A stretch of DNA of 64,000 nt, taken from assembly GCA_033850885.1 (NCBI GenBank), contig JAWWPG010000064.1:124001-188000 (forward strand), read 5' to 3'. This document shows, piece by piece, positions 25,333 through 33,402 of the stretch. Under the pieces are notes generated by a model that was not told the DNA's origin, made no database searches, and saw nothing but the letters and a program-made list of their open reading frames with translations. The DNA comes from JAWWPG01 sp033850885. Its GTDB lineage: Bacteria > Actinomycetota > Actinomycetes > Propionibacteriales > Nocardioidaceae. Each line of letters opens with the position of its first letter. Position 1 is the first letter of the stretch. Made by a program: the position numbers and the translations under genes.

Positions 25333-25411
25333 GATGTCCACCATGGTGCACGAGGCGTCCTGCGACAACCCCGGGAGCGCCGCTGGTGACCGGGGCCGGG
25401 CGCATCGCACA

Positions 25412-26179
25412 ATGGGAGTGCTCACCGCCACGTCGCCGAGGAGCTCCGTGTTCGACATCGGGAACGACACCACGATCGCCCGCGCGGAGTCGCCGCGTGG
25501 CGAGGTGGTTCTTCGTCGCCGTAGCCGCGACGGAGCCCTCGAGCTCCGCGTGAACGGCGTCTTCGTCATGGACAGCCGGGAGACCGGGTCCGAGCGCGCT
25601 CTCGCCTCGCTCGCCCTCGAGAGACTTGCCCAGGATCGGTCCACCGAGACGCGCGACCTGGTCTCGGTGCTCGTCGGCGGACTCGGTCTCGGTTACACGC
25701 TGGCCGAGTTCGCAGCAAGCCCGCTGGTGGGTGAGGTCGTCGTCGCCGAGATCGAAGCGGCGCTGGTCGACTGGCATCTCGGTGGGCTGATCACGCACAC
25801 GGCCGACATCATTCGGTCCTCGCCCGTCCGTGTGGTCGTGGGCGACGTCCGCGACGTGCTGGCAACCCGGCTGGACGGGTCGCTGGACGCGATCGTCCTC
25901 GACGTCGACAACGGTCCGGGCTTCCTCGTGTACGGCGACAACGCACCCATCTACCGGCGGGAGTTCTTCAGCAGATGCCGACAAGCCCTTGCAGACAAGG
26001 GGGTCGTGGTCGTGTGGTCCGCAGCCCCCGCATCAGGGCTGCGGGACGCGCTCCATGACGTCTTTGGCAGCGTCTCGCACCATCCGATGGAGGTCACGCT
26101 GGGGCAGCGCGTCGACAGCTACCATGCATACGTCGCCCCCGGGACTGCGAGCCAGGAGCCACCGTGCCCGAGCCGCTGA
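25412..26179 (+). CDS. Spermidine synthase-like SAM-dependent enzyme
   Basis: 255 residues from ATG 25412; GTG 25417 or later GTG codons are also possible. A Rossmann methyltransferase core shows SVLVGGLGLGYTLAEF (motif I), VVVAEIEAALVDWH and DAIVLDVDNGPGFLVYG, matching the spermine/spermidine synthase-like fold. The acidic residues needed for polyamine binding are not clearly conserved. A true polyamine role is therefore doubtful, and annotation as a spermidine-synthase-like protein is safer. It overlaps the ArfB-like gene by 16 bp. Confidence 0.8.
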   Translation: MGVLTATSPRSSVFDIGNDTTIARAESPRGEVVLRRRSRDGALELRVNGVFVMDSRETGSERALASLALERLAQDRSTETRDLVSVLVGGLGLGYTLAEFAASPLVGEVVVAEIEAALVDWHLGGLITHTADIIRSSPVRVVVGDVRDVLATRLDGSLDAIVLDVDNGPGFLVYGDNAPIYRREFFSRCRQALADKGVVVVWSAAPASGLRDALHDVFGSVSHHPMEVTLGQRVDSYHAYVAPGTASQEPPCPSR

Positions 26180-26592
26180 CGGTGCGTCCGGGAGTCGTGG
26201 TACCGGCCGCCGAGCTCCAATGGCGGTTCTCCCGGTCCAGCGGTCCGGGCGGCCAGTCGGTGAACACGTCGGACTCCCGCGTCGAGCTCAGTCTGGACGT
26301 CTCCACCACGACCGCCCTTTCGGAGGTGCAACGCGAACGCGCCCTCGGCAGGCTTTCCAACCGACTCGTCGACGGTGTCATCACGGTGGCGGCGTCCGAG
26401 CATCGGTCCCAGCTGCGCAACCGCGAGGCCGCTCTCGGCCGTCTCGGCGACCTGCTGCGGCGTGCCATCGCGCCACCGGCACCCCCGCGGCGCCGGACGC
26501 AGCCCAGCCGTGCGTCGGTGCGGCGGCGGCTGGAGGCCAAGCGCCGGCGTGGGGCGCTCAAGCGGCAGCGCAGCGGTGACGGCGAGACCTGA
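26164..26592 (+). CDS. arfB: Ribosome-rescue peptidyl-tRNA hydrolase ArfB-like
   Basis: 142 residues from GTG 26164. The catalytic GGQ sits in FSRSSGPGGQSVNTSDSRVE, as in class I release-factor-like proteins. It is short, with no stop-codon-recognition domain. A basic C-terminal tail (RRRTQPSRASVRRRLEAKRR) matches the part of ArfB/YaeJ that enters the empty mRNA channel of stalled ribosomes. It hydrolyses peptidyl-tRNA on non-stop complexes. It is followed by fumC after 18 bp. Confidence 0.9.
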   Translation: MPEPLTVRPGVVVPAAELQWRFSRSSGPGGQSVNTSDSRVELSLDVSTTTALSEVQRERALGRLSNRLVDGVITVAASEHRSQLRNREAALGRLGDLLRRAIAPPAPPRRRTQPSRASVRRRLEAKRRRGALKRQRSGDGET

Positions 26593-26610
26593 CCGTCGTA
26601 CCGTTGAGAC

Positions 26611-28005
26611 ATGAGCGATGACGCGCAGTTCCGGATCGAGCACGACACGATGGGGGAGGTCAGAGTCCCGGCCGACGCCCTGTGGCGCGCCCAGACCCAG
26701 CGAGCGGTGGAGAACTTCCCGATCTCCGGCCGTCCGCTGGAGCCCGCTCACGTTCACGCGTTGGGGTTGGTGAAGGCAGCCGCCGCCCGTGTCAACGGAA
26801 AGCTCGCGGTCCTCGAGCCCGACATGGCCGACGCGATCGAGCGGGCTGCGCTCGAGGTCGCCATGGGCAAGCACGACGACCAGTTCCCGATCGACGTGTT
26901 CCAGACCGGTTCCGGAACCTCCAGCAACATGAACGCCAACGAGGTCATTGCTACTTTGGCTTCGCGTGCGGTCGGCAGAGCGGTCCACCCCAACGACCAC
27001 GTCAACGCCAGCCAGTCCAGCAACGACGTCTTCCCGACGTCGATCCACGTCGCAACCACCCAGGGCATCGTCGAGGAGCTGATGCCGGCTCTGACTCGGC
27101 TCGCGGAAGCCCTTGCGGACAAGGCATCGGAGTTCGTGGGTGTCGTCAAGGCGGGACGCACCCATCTGATGGACGCCACCCCCGTGACTCTCGGCCAGGA
27201 GTTCGGTGGCTATGCAACGCAGATCCGTCTCGGAGTCGAGCGTCTGCAGTCGGCTCTTCCCCGGGTGGCGGCCCTTCCCCTCGGCGGTACGGCGGTCGGC
27301 ACGGGCATCAACACCCCCCCGGGTTTCGCCGACCAGGTGATCGAGGTGCTGGCCGATCTGACCGGGATGCCGTTCACGGAGGCGGAGGACCATTTCGAGG
27401 CTCAGGGGAGCAGGGACTCCCTCGTGGAGGCCAGCGGCCAGCTTCGCACGATCGCCGTCAGCGTCTACAAGGTATGTACGGACCTCCGCTGGATGGGGTC
27501 CGGGCCTCGAGCCGGGCTCGGCGAGCTGCGGCTACCGGATCTGCAACCCGGCTCGAGCATCATGCCGGGCAAGGTCAACCCGGTGATCCCCGAGGCGGCC
27601 TCGATGGTGTGCGCTCAGGTGATCGGCAACGACGCCGCGATCGCCTTCGGCGGCGCGGCCGGCAACTTCGAGCTCAACGTGATGATGCCGATGATGGCGA
27701 CGAACATCCTGCAGTCGATCAGACTACTGAGCAATGTCTCGCGCCTGCTCGCGGACCGCTGCGTGGACGGTGTCGAGGCCGATGTCGAACACTGTCGCGA
27801 GCTGGCCGAGTCGTCGCCGGCGATCGTCACTTCGCTGAACGGCTTCATCGGGTATGAGAACGCGGCGACCGTCGCCAAGCGTGCACTCAAGGAGCGGCGG
27901 ACCATCCGTGAGGTCGTGATCGCCGACGGGTACGTCGAGTCCGGCGCGCTCACCGAGGAGCAGCTGGACGCCGCCCTCGACGTACTCTCGATGACACACC
28001 CCTGA
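26611..28005 (+). CDS. fumC: Class II fumarate hydratase
   Basis: 464 residues, typical for the tetrameric iron-independent fumarase. Signature blocks are TGSGTSSNMNANEV, VNASQSSNDVFPTSIHVA and the superfamily signature GSSIMPGKVNPVIPE. It hydrates fumarate to malate in the TCA cycle and complements the succinate dehydrogenase encoded at 2-3369. It ends before a long perfect palindrome. Confidence 0.97.
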   Translation: MSDDAQFRIEHDTMGEVRVPADALWRAQTQRAVENFPISGRPLEPAHVHALGLVKAAAARVNGKLAVLEPDMADAIERAALEVAMGKHDDQFPIDVFQTGSGTSSNMNANEVIATLASRAVGRAVHPNDHVNASQSSNDVFPTSIHVATTQGIVEELMPALTRLAEALADKASEFVGVVKAGRTHLMDATPVTLGQEFGGYATQIRLGVERLQSALPRVAALPLGGTAVGTGINTPPGFADQVIEVLADLTGMPFTEAEDHFEAQGSRDSLVEASGQLRTIAVSVYKVCTDLRWMGSGPRAGLGELRLPDLQPGSSIMPGKVNPVIPEAASMVCAQVIGNDAAIAFGGAAGNFELNVMMPMMATNILQSIRLLSNVSRLLADRCVDGVEADVEHCRELAESSPAIVTSLNGFIGYENAATVAKRALKERRTIREVVIADGYVESGALTEEQLDAALDVLSMTHP

Positions 28006-28037
28006 AAGCCCTTGTCCGCTGCCCCGGCTCCCGCTCC

Positions 28038-28105
28038 CCCGCGAATTGCGGGAAAGTGCACGCGTTCGCGGCCTCCGAAAGGTGCACTTTCCCGCAATTC
28101 GCGGG
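28038..28105. repeat. Perfect 24-bp inverted repeat between convergent genes
   Basis: Arms 28038-28061 (beginning CCCGCGAATTGCGGGAAAGT) and 28082-28105 are exact reverse complements with a 20-base loop. Located between fumC (rightward stop) and the SLT gene (leftward stop), it can act as a bidirectional terminator. Its length and near-perfect symmetry also fit a dispersed palindromic repeat element. Confidence 0.8.
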
Positions 28106-28120
28106 AAGGGGAGGTCCGGG

Positions 28121-28843
28121 TCAGTACCAGCTGTGCGACTGCCAGAAGCTCCAGGCTCCGCAGGGCGAGCCGTAGCTGCTCCTGATGTAGGCGAGGCCCC
28201 ACTTGATCTGCGTTTCGGCGTTGGTGGCCCAGTCACTTCCATAGGCGGCCATCTTTGATCCGGGCAGGGACTGTGGAATGCCGTAGGCGCCCGAGCTCGA
28301 GTTGGTGGCGTGTAGGTCCCAGTTGCTCTCGCGGGTCCAGATCGCGTCCAGACACGAGAACTGACTGCTGTCCCATCCGTACGACGGGAGGAGCGCCATC
28401 GCAATCTGCTGCGGCGACGCTGAGACCACCGCCTTCGTCATGGCGCCGCCGACCGCCTGCCTGGACACAGGCAAGGCCGCCGACTTCGTGGCCCGCTGGA
28501 CGCTCAGCAGGGGTGGTCGGACTGCGGATCGACTTGCCTGGTTGGGACTTGCGTTGACGTGGTCGGCGATGAGTGCCTGGGCCTGGCTCTGAAGCGCACT
28601 GCTGGTCCTCGCCGACACGTGTGTCGGCGCGTGTGTCGACGCGCGTGCAGCGGTGTTGGCCTGGGCGTCGCTGAACGTGAGGATCCCAGCGCCGGCGACC
28701 GTCGCGGCGATGCCCACGACGCCTACCGTGCCGGCCATGCGGGCTGAGGGAAGGACGCCTGTGACGTCTCCAGCAAAACGCCCCAGCGTTCGCTTGAGCG
28801 ACCGGGGCGATCTGTGACGGGGCTGGACATGCCTACGCGGCAC
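28121..28843 (-). CDS. Exported SLT-type (lytic transglycosylase-like) protein
   Basis: 240 residues from GTG 28843 (GAGGAG 11 bases upstream). A basic N-terminus and one hydrophobic segment (ARMAGTVGVVGIAATVAGAG) suggest export or membrane anchoring. A low-complexity Ala/Ser/Thr linker follows. The C-terminal 80 residues carry CLDAIWTRESNWDLHATNSS, SGAYGIPQSLPGSKM and WGLAYIRSSYGSPCGAW. This is the compact lysozyme-like domain of actinobacterial peptidoglycan hydrolases, with Glu in RESNW as the likely catalytic acid. It probably cleaves glycan strands during growth or resuscitation. Confidence 0.85.
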   Translation of the reverse strand: MPRRHVQPRHRSPRSLKRTLGRFAGDVTGVLPSARMAGTVGVVGIAATVAGAGILTFSDAQANTAARASTHAPTHVSARTSSALQSQAQALIADHVNASPNQASRSAVRPPLLSVQRATKSAALPVSRQAVGGAMTKAVVSASPQQIAMALLPSYGWDSSQFSCLDAIWTRESNWDLHATNSSSGAYGIPQSLPGSKMAAYGSDWATNAETQIKWGLAYIRSSYGSPCGAWSFWQSHSWY

Positions 28844-28984
28844 GCAGCATCACACTCCTCAGGGTTTGGACAACCTCCCTAGACTGGTGTATCCGCCCTG
28901 AGATATCAAACTGACGACCCTTGGTGTGACCAATCTGACCCTGGTGGACAGACGGGTGCCGCGCCGATCCGCCAGGTCCGCGTC

Positions 28985-30148
28985 CTAAAGGCCGACCGTG
29001 AGGTTCTTGCCCGTCTCGGGGTCGAACAGGTGCATCTTCGACGAGTCGACGTAGATCTCGGCTTCGTCGCCGTCGTTGATGCGGCTCGCCGAGTCGAGCG
29101 AGATCACCAGCTGGGTGCGCAGCGCCTCACCGTCGAGGTCTCTCTCGAGCTGCTGCAGCTGAGCCTGTACCTCTGGCGGTGCCTCGAACGGGATGTAGGC
29201 GAACGCCTCGCTGCCGAGCCACTCCGTGACGTCGACGGTGGCCCGGAACGTGGAGCCCTCACCCACCTTCGAGCGGTCCATCACGGTGGCGTCGTCGAAG
29301 TTCTCGGGGCGGATGCCGGCGATGAGCAGGCCCTTGTCCGCTACCTTCTCCGCCTTCGCCTGGGGGATCTTGACGACGCCGAAGGGCAGCTCGACTGAGT
29401 CCCCCTTGACGGTGGCCGGCAGGAAGTTCATCGGCGGGGAGCCGATGAACCCCGCGACGAACAGGTTCGCCGGCTGGTCGTACAGCTCGCGCGGCGTTGC
29501 GAGCTGCTCCATGATGCCGCGCTTGAGGACGGCGACCCTGTCGCCGAGAGTCATCGCCTCGGTCTGGTCGTGCGTCACGTAAACCGTGGTGATTCCGAGC
29601 CGCTTCTGCAGCCGCGCGATCTCGGTGCGCATCTGCCCACGAAGCTTGGCGTCGAGGTTCGACAGCGGCTCGTCGAAGAGGAACGCCTGCGCCTCCCGGA
29701 CGATTGCCCGACCCATCGCCACCCGCTGGCGTTGACCGCCGGAGAGGTTGCCGGGTTTCCGCTCCAGGTGCTCGTCCAGCTCGAGGGTCTTGCTCGCGTC
29801 CCGGACCTTGGCGTCGATCTCGGCGTCGGGCATCTTCGCCAGCCTGAGCGGGAAGGCGATGTTCTCGTACACCGTGAGGTGTGGGTACAGGGCGTAGTTC
29901 TGGAAGACCATGGCCAGGTTGCGCTCCCGCGGAGCCTTGTCGTTGACCTTCTCACCTCCGATCACCATGTCGCCGCTGGTGATGTCCTCGAGTCCGACGA
30001 TCATGCGCAGCAAGGTTGACTTGCCGCACCCGGACGGCCCGACGAGGATCATGAACTCCCCGTCAGCCACGTCGATGGTGACGTCGTTCACGGCGGCGAA
30101 CCCGTCGCCGTACTCCTTGACGATGTGGTTCATCTCAATGGCAGCCAT
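28985..30148 (-). CDS. Sugar ABC transporter ATP-binding protein (UgpC/MsmK/SugC type)
   Basis: 387 residues. Walker A GPSGCGKST, Q-loop MVFQNYALYPHLTV, signature LSGGQRQRVAMGRAIV, Walker B AFLFDEPLSNLD, and H-loop VTHDQTEAMTL are all intact. The C-terminal 150 residues form TOBE/OB regulatory domains, as in MalK-like ATPases that energise carbohydrate import. It is the last gene of a leftward binding protein-permease-permease-ATPase operon, six bases after the second permease. Confidence 0.95.
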   Translation of the reverse strand: MAAIEMNHIVKEYGDGFAAVNDVTIDVADGEFMILVGPSGCGKSTLLRMIVGLEDITSGDMVIGGEKVNDKAPRERNLAMVFQNYALYPHLTVYENIAFPLRLAKMPDAEIDAKVRDASKTLELDEHLERKPGNLSGGQRQRVAMGRAIVREAQAFLFDEPLSNLDAKLRGQMRTEIARLQKRLGITTVYVTHDQTEAMTLGDRVAVLKRGIMEQLATPRELYDQPANLFVAGFIGSPPMNFLPATVKGDSVELPFGVVKIPQAKAEKVADKGLLIAGIRPENFDDATVMDRSKVGEGSTFRATVDVTEWLGSEAFAYIPFEAPPEVQAQLQQLERDLDGEALRTQLVISLDSASRINDGDEAEIYVDSSKMHLFDPETGKNLTVGL

Positions 30149-30154
30149 CTGCGA

Positions 30155-30982
30155 TCAACCCTTCACTGCGCCGGAGGTCAGGCCGGACACGATCTTGCGC
30201 TGGAACAACAGGACGATGATGATCACCGGGATGGTCACGACGACCGACGCCGCGGCGAGGGTCGACGCCGGTGGGTTGAACTGGTCGGGCCCGACGAAGT
30301 ACGCCAGCTGGGCCGGGACGGTCCGCGCGGCTGTCGTCGAGGTGAGCGAGATGGACAGCACGAACTCGTTCCACGCGAAGAAGAACGTCAGGATCGCTGC
30401 GGTGAAGACCCCCGGCGCCGCCAGCGGCACGATGACCTTCCTGAATGCCTGCCACGACGTGGCACCGTCGACCTGAGCCGCCTGTTCCATCTCCCACGGG
30501 ATCTCCCGGAAGAACGCGGACAGTGTCCAGATCGCCAACGGCAGGGTGAACGACATGTAGGGGATGATCAGGCCGGGCCAGGTGTTGAAAAGGTGAATCG
30601 CCCGCCACAGGTTGAACAACGGCCCGATGAGGGAGACCACCGGGAACATGGCGATCGCCAGGGCGATCGACAGCACGACCCGCTTCCCGGGGAACTCCAG
30701 GCGCGCGATGGCGTACGCCGCGAAGGTGGCGAAGACAACGGCCAGGGCCGTCGCGATGAGGCCGATACCGAACGAGTTCAGCAGGGCATGAAGAAAGTCA
30801 TGGTTCTTGAGGATGGTCTTGTAGTTCTCAATTGTCCATGAGCTCGGCAGGAAGTGTGGGCTGCCCGCGGTGGTCTCGGCCACCGGCTTCAGCGACAGCG
30901 AGATGATCCAGGCGATCGGAAGCAGACACCAGAGCAGCACGATGACGAACCCCACGTATACCCGTGCACCCAGCTTGTTCAT
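30155..30982 (-). CDS. Sugar ABC transporter permease 2 (MalG/SugB type)
   Basis: 275 residues from ATG 30982, which overlaps the stop of the first permease by one base (TGATG). Six transmembrane segments and the EAA loop (EMEQAAQVDGATSWQAFRKV) near residue 190 identify a carbohydrate-uptake type 1 (CUT1) permease. PHFLPSSWTIENYKTIL near the N-terminus is typical of MalG-like proteins. Confidence 0.94.
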   Translation of the reverse strand: MNKLGARVYVGFVIVLLWCLLPIAWIISLSLKPVAETTAGSPHFLPSSWTIENYKTILKNHDFLHALLNSFGIGLIATALAVVFATFAAYAIARLEFPGKRVVLSIALAIAMFPVVSLIGPLFNLWRAIHLFNTWPGLIIPYMSFTLPLAIWTLSAFFREIPWEMEQAAQVDGATSWQAFRKVIVPLAAPGVFTAAILTFFFAWNEFVLSISLTSTTAARTVPAQLAYFVGPDQFNPPASTLAAASVVVTIPVIIIVLLFQRKIVSGLTSGAVKG

Positions 30983-31929
30983 CAGCCCTCCCCTCGCGCG
31001 GAGGCGAGATCGACTCGGAACAGCTTGACCAGGAGGAACGCGATCAACAGCACCGACAGGAAGAGCAGCACAGAGAGTGCCGAACCGAGTCCGAGCTGGA
31101 ACTGCTGGTCGATCTCCGCATAGGTCAGGAACGAGACCGACGCGGTGTTCACGGCACCCTTGGTCATGATGAAGATGTTGTCGAAGATGCGGAACGCGTC
31201 GAGCGCCCGGAAGAGCACGGCGACCATGATGGCCGCGCGCATGTTCGGCAGGATCACCTTGTAGAGGCGCTGCCACCAGGTGGCACCGTCGACCTTGGCC
31301 GCCTCGAGCATGTCCTCGGAGACCTGCGAGAGCCCCGCGAGCAGCAGCAGGGACATGAAGGGCGTCGTCTTCCAGATCTCAGAGACGCAGATCGCGAAAA
31401 GCGCCGGCCAGTGGCTGCCGAACCAGTTCGTGTTGCCGGTGATCCATGGCAGCCACGAGAACCACCCGTTGACGAAGCCGTTGTTGAGGCTGAAGGCGAA
31501 CTGCCACGAGAAAGCCGAGACGACTGTGATGATGCCGTACGGGATCAGGATCGCCGTGCGCATGAGGCCGCGGCCGAACACGATCCGGTGCATGATCATC
31601 GCGAAGGCGAACCCGATCACGAGCTCCACCGAGACCGTGACGACCATGATGAACACCGTGTTGAAGACTGCGTCCCACCAGACGGGACTCGTGAGCACCA
31701 CCTTGTAGTTCTCGAGTCCGACGAAGCCCTTGTCCTTCGGCGCGGTGAGCTGGTACCTGAACAGCGAGAGGTAGAGCGCCTCGAACATCGGGTACGCGGT
31801 CACCGCCAGCATGAGCACGACAGCTGGGGCGACGAGCTTCCACGCCAGCCGGTGCTCTGCCTTCGTCTTCTCTGTCAGGTGCTTCGGTGGTGCGTCGACG
31901 TGTGTCCGTGGCGCAACGACAGCAGTCAT
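30982..31929 (-). CDS. Sugar ABC transporter permease 1 (MalF/SugA type)
   Basis: 315 residues from ATG 31929; AAGGAG lies upstream on the coding strand, and a longer open frame to 32091 has no support. Six transmembrane helices and the EAA loop EDMLEAAKVDGATWWQRLYK mark a CUT1 permease. It pairs with the downstream MalG-like permease. The gap to the binding-protein gene is 40 bp. Confidence 0.94.
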   Translation of the reverse strand: MTAVVAPRTHVDAPPKHLTEKTKAEHRLAWKLVAPAVVLMLAVTAYPMFEALYLSLFRYQLTAPKDKGFVGLENYKVVLTSPVWWDAVFNTVFIMVVTVSVELVIGFAFAMIMHRIVFGRGLMRTAILIPYGIITVVSAFSWQFAFSLNNGFVNGWFSWLPWITGNTNWFGSHWPALFAICVSEIWKTTPFMSLLLLAGLSQVSEDMLEAAKVDGATWWQRLYKVILPNMRAAIMVAVLFRALDAFRIFDNIFIMTKGAVNTASVSFLTYAEIDQQFQLGLGSALSVLLFLSVLLIAFLLVKLFRVDLASARGEG

Positions 31930-31969
31930 CGAGAGGTTCTCCTTCGCCCGTCCTCGCTGGATGTTTCGT

Positions 31970-33280
31970 TCACTGAAGAAGTGCCTTCCCTTGCAGGACC
32001 TGTTCGATGTAGGTGGCCGAGGTCGCCGGCGTCGAGGAGTTGACCGCCGACGGCGGGTGCCACTTGCTTTGGATGGCAGCCGAGATGGCACTCCAGTACG
32101 CCGAGTTCGGTCGCGGACCGCCGCCCTGCAGGCTCTGGCGGAACAGCGTGAGCAACGGAGTGGGGAACAGTGTCTTCAGCTTGGCCGTGGAGTACGCCGC
32201 AGCGGTGGCAGGCATGTTGCCCGTCTGCAGGGCGTACTGGATCTGGCTCTTCTCAGACGTGATGCACTTGGCTGCCTGGAACGCGAACGCCTTATGGGTC
32301 GAGTAGTTGCCGATGCCGAGGTTGATGCCTCCCACCGGTGGGCGCGAGGGCTTGCCGGCTACTGTCTCGGGGTATCTCGCCCAACCGAGGTCCTTGAACG
32401 TGGCCTTGTCGGCCTGGTAGTTGGGGTAGACGAACGTCCAGTTGACCTGGAAGGCGCCCTGCGGCGTGGCGAACGGCGTCAGCACGGTGCCCTCGTTGGA
32501 GACCGAGAGGTCGGGCTCGGCAGCCTTGGAATGCGCCAGCTCGGAGATGACGGAGGCCGCGTCCCGCCCAGCCTGCGAGTTGAGCGTGATCTTGGCGTCC
32601 TTGCCCGCAGCGGTGTCCGAGACGATCTGTCCGCCGGCGCCCGTGACGAGGGCGTTGATCCACACCGAGTACCCCTCGTAGAGGTTCGCCTGGACACCGA
32701 CCGTACCGCCGTTGTCGGAGGCAGCCTTGATGATCTGGCTCCAGGTGACCGGCTTGGACATGTCGAGGCCGGCCTTCTGGACGAAGGACTTTCGGTACCA
32801 GAGCACCTGCGTGTTCGCCCAGAGTGGGTCCGCGATCAGGTTTCCGGCGTAAGTGGCCGTCTTGACGATGCCGGGAAGCTTGCCCGCGCCGTACACCTTC
32901 TGGTAGCTCAGCGGGATCGGCGCCAGGAAGCCCGCGGCAGCGAACTCGGCCGTGAACGCCGGGTCCATGCTCATCAGGTCGATCGATGGGTCCTTGGCTG
33001 CCAGACGGTAGGCGAGCTGCTGGCGCTGGCTGGTCGCATCGGTGGGGAGCTCTTGGACCTTGATCGAGTACTGGTTCGTGCTGCACTGCTGGGCCAGCAG
33101 TGACTGACCCATGTTCGGATCCGTGGTGGGATCGGGGTTGATGTACCAGGTCAGCGTGGGCTTGCCGCTACTCCCGCCACAGGCGGCCAGGAGCGTGCAC
33201 CCCAACCCGATCGTGACCCCAAGGGCCAGGGCTCGCCGGCTCTTGAGCTTCGTGCGCGCCAACCGTGCCGACCCGTGCAT
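31970..33280 (-). CDS. Sugar ABC transporter substrate-binding lipoprotein (LpqY-like)
   Basis: 436 residues from ATG 33280 (GGGAGG six bases upstream). A basic N-terminus and a lipobox LLAAC-GGS anchor it to the membrane. The mature part shows the family-1 solute-binding layout: YINPDPTTDPNMG, IDLMSMDPAFTAEFA, and aromatic-rich segments such as WYRKSF and NWTFVYPNYQ that may stack on sugar rings. Gene order (binding protein, two permeases, SugC-like ATPase) is the same as the trehalose-recycling LpqY-SugABC importer of mycobacteria. The actual sugar is not determined by the sequence. Confidence 0.92.
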   Translation of the reverse strand: MHGSARLARTKLKSRRALALGVTIGLGCTLLAACGGSSGKPTLTWYINPDPTTDPNMGQSLLAQQCSTNQYSIKVQELPTDATSQRQQLAYRLAAKDPSIDLMSMDPAFTAEFAAAGFLAPIPLSYQKVYGAGKLPGIVKTATYAGNLIADPLWANTQVLWYRKSFVQKAGLDMSKPVTWSQIIKAASDNGGTVGVQANLYEGYSVWINALVTGAGGQIVSDTAAGKDAKITLNSQAGRDAASVISELAHSKAAEPDLSVSNEGTVLTPFATPQGAFQVNWTFVYPNYQADKATFKDLGWARYPETVAGKPSRPPVGGINLGIGNYSTHKAFAFQAAKCITSEKSQIQYALQTGNMPATAAAYSTAKLKTLFPTPLLTLFRQSLQGGGPRPNSAYWSAISAAIQSKWHPPSAVNSSTPATSATYIEQVLQGKALLQ

Positions 33281-33402
33281 AACGCCTCCCAGACATGTTG
33301 CGTGTGTCTCATCCTGCCGTGGATCAGCAAAACCGCAAGCCTAAAACGCCGCCTGTTTTCCGGAAAGTCGAGATATCGACTACGGTTGCCCGCCGGCTCA
33401 GG
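33281..33402 (-). promoter_or_regulatory. Upstream region of the sugar transporter operon
   Basis: The 122-bp gap between phoH and the binding-protein gene contains AGTCGA-gata-TCGACT (33366-33381), a short perfect inverted repeat. It also contains A/T-rich runs (AAAACCGC, GTTTTCC) on the transcribed strand upstream of the ATG. A sugar-responsive repressor site is plausible but no regulator gene is adjacent. Confidence 0.35.

Noticed and set aside
26682..27857. 391-codon open frame overlapping fumC
   Set aside because: Shifted-frame shadow of the fumarase gene; only the fumC frame shows family motifs.
28844..28984. Cyclic-di-AMP (ydaO-type) riboswitch upstream of the SLT gene
   Set aside because: Considered because such switches precede cell-wall hydrolases in actinobacteria, but the 140-bp region is too short and lacks the recognisable conserved core.
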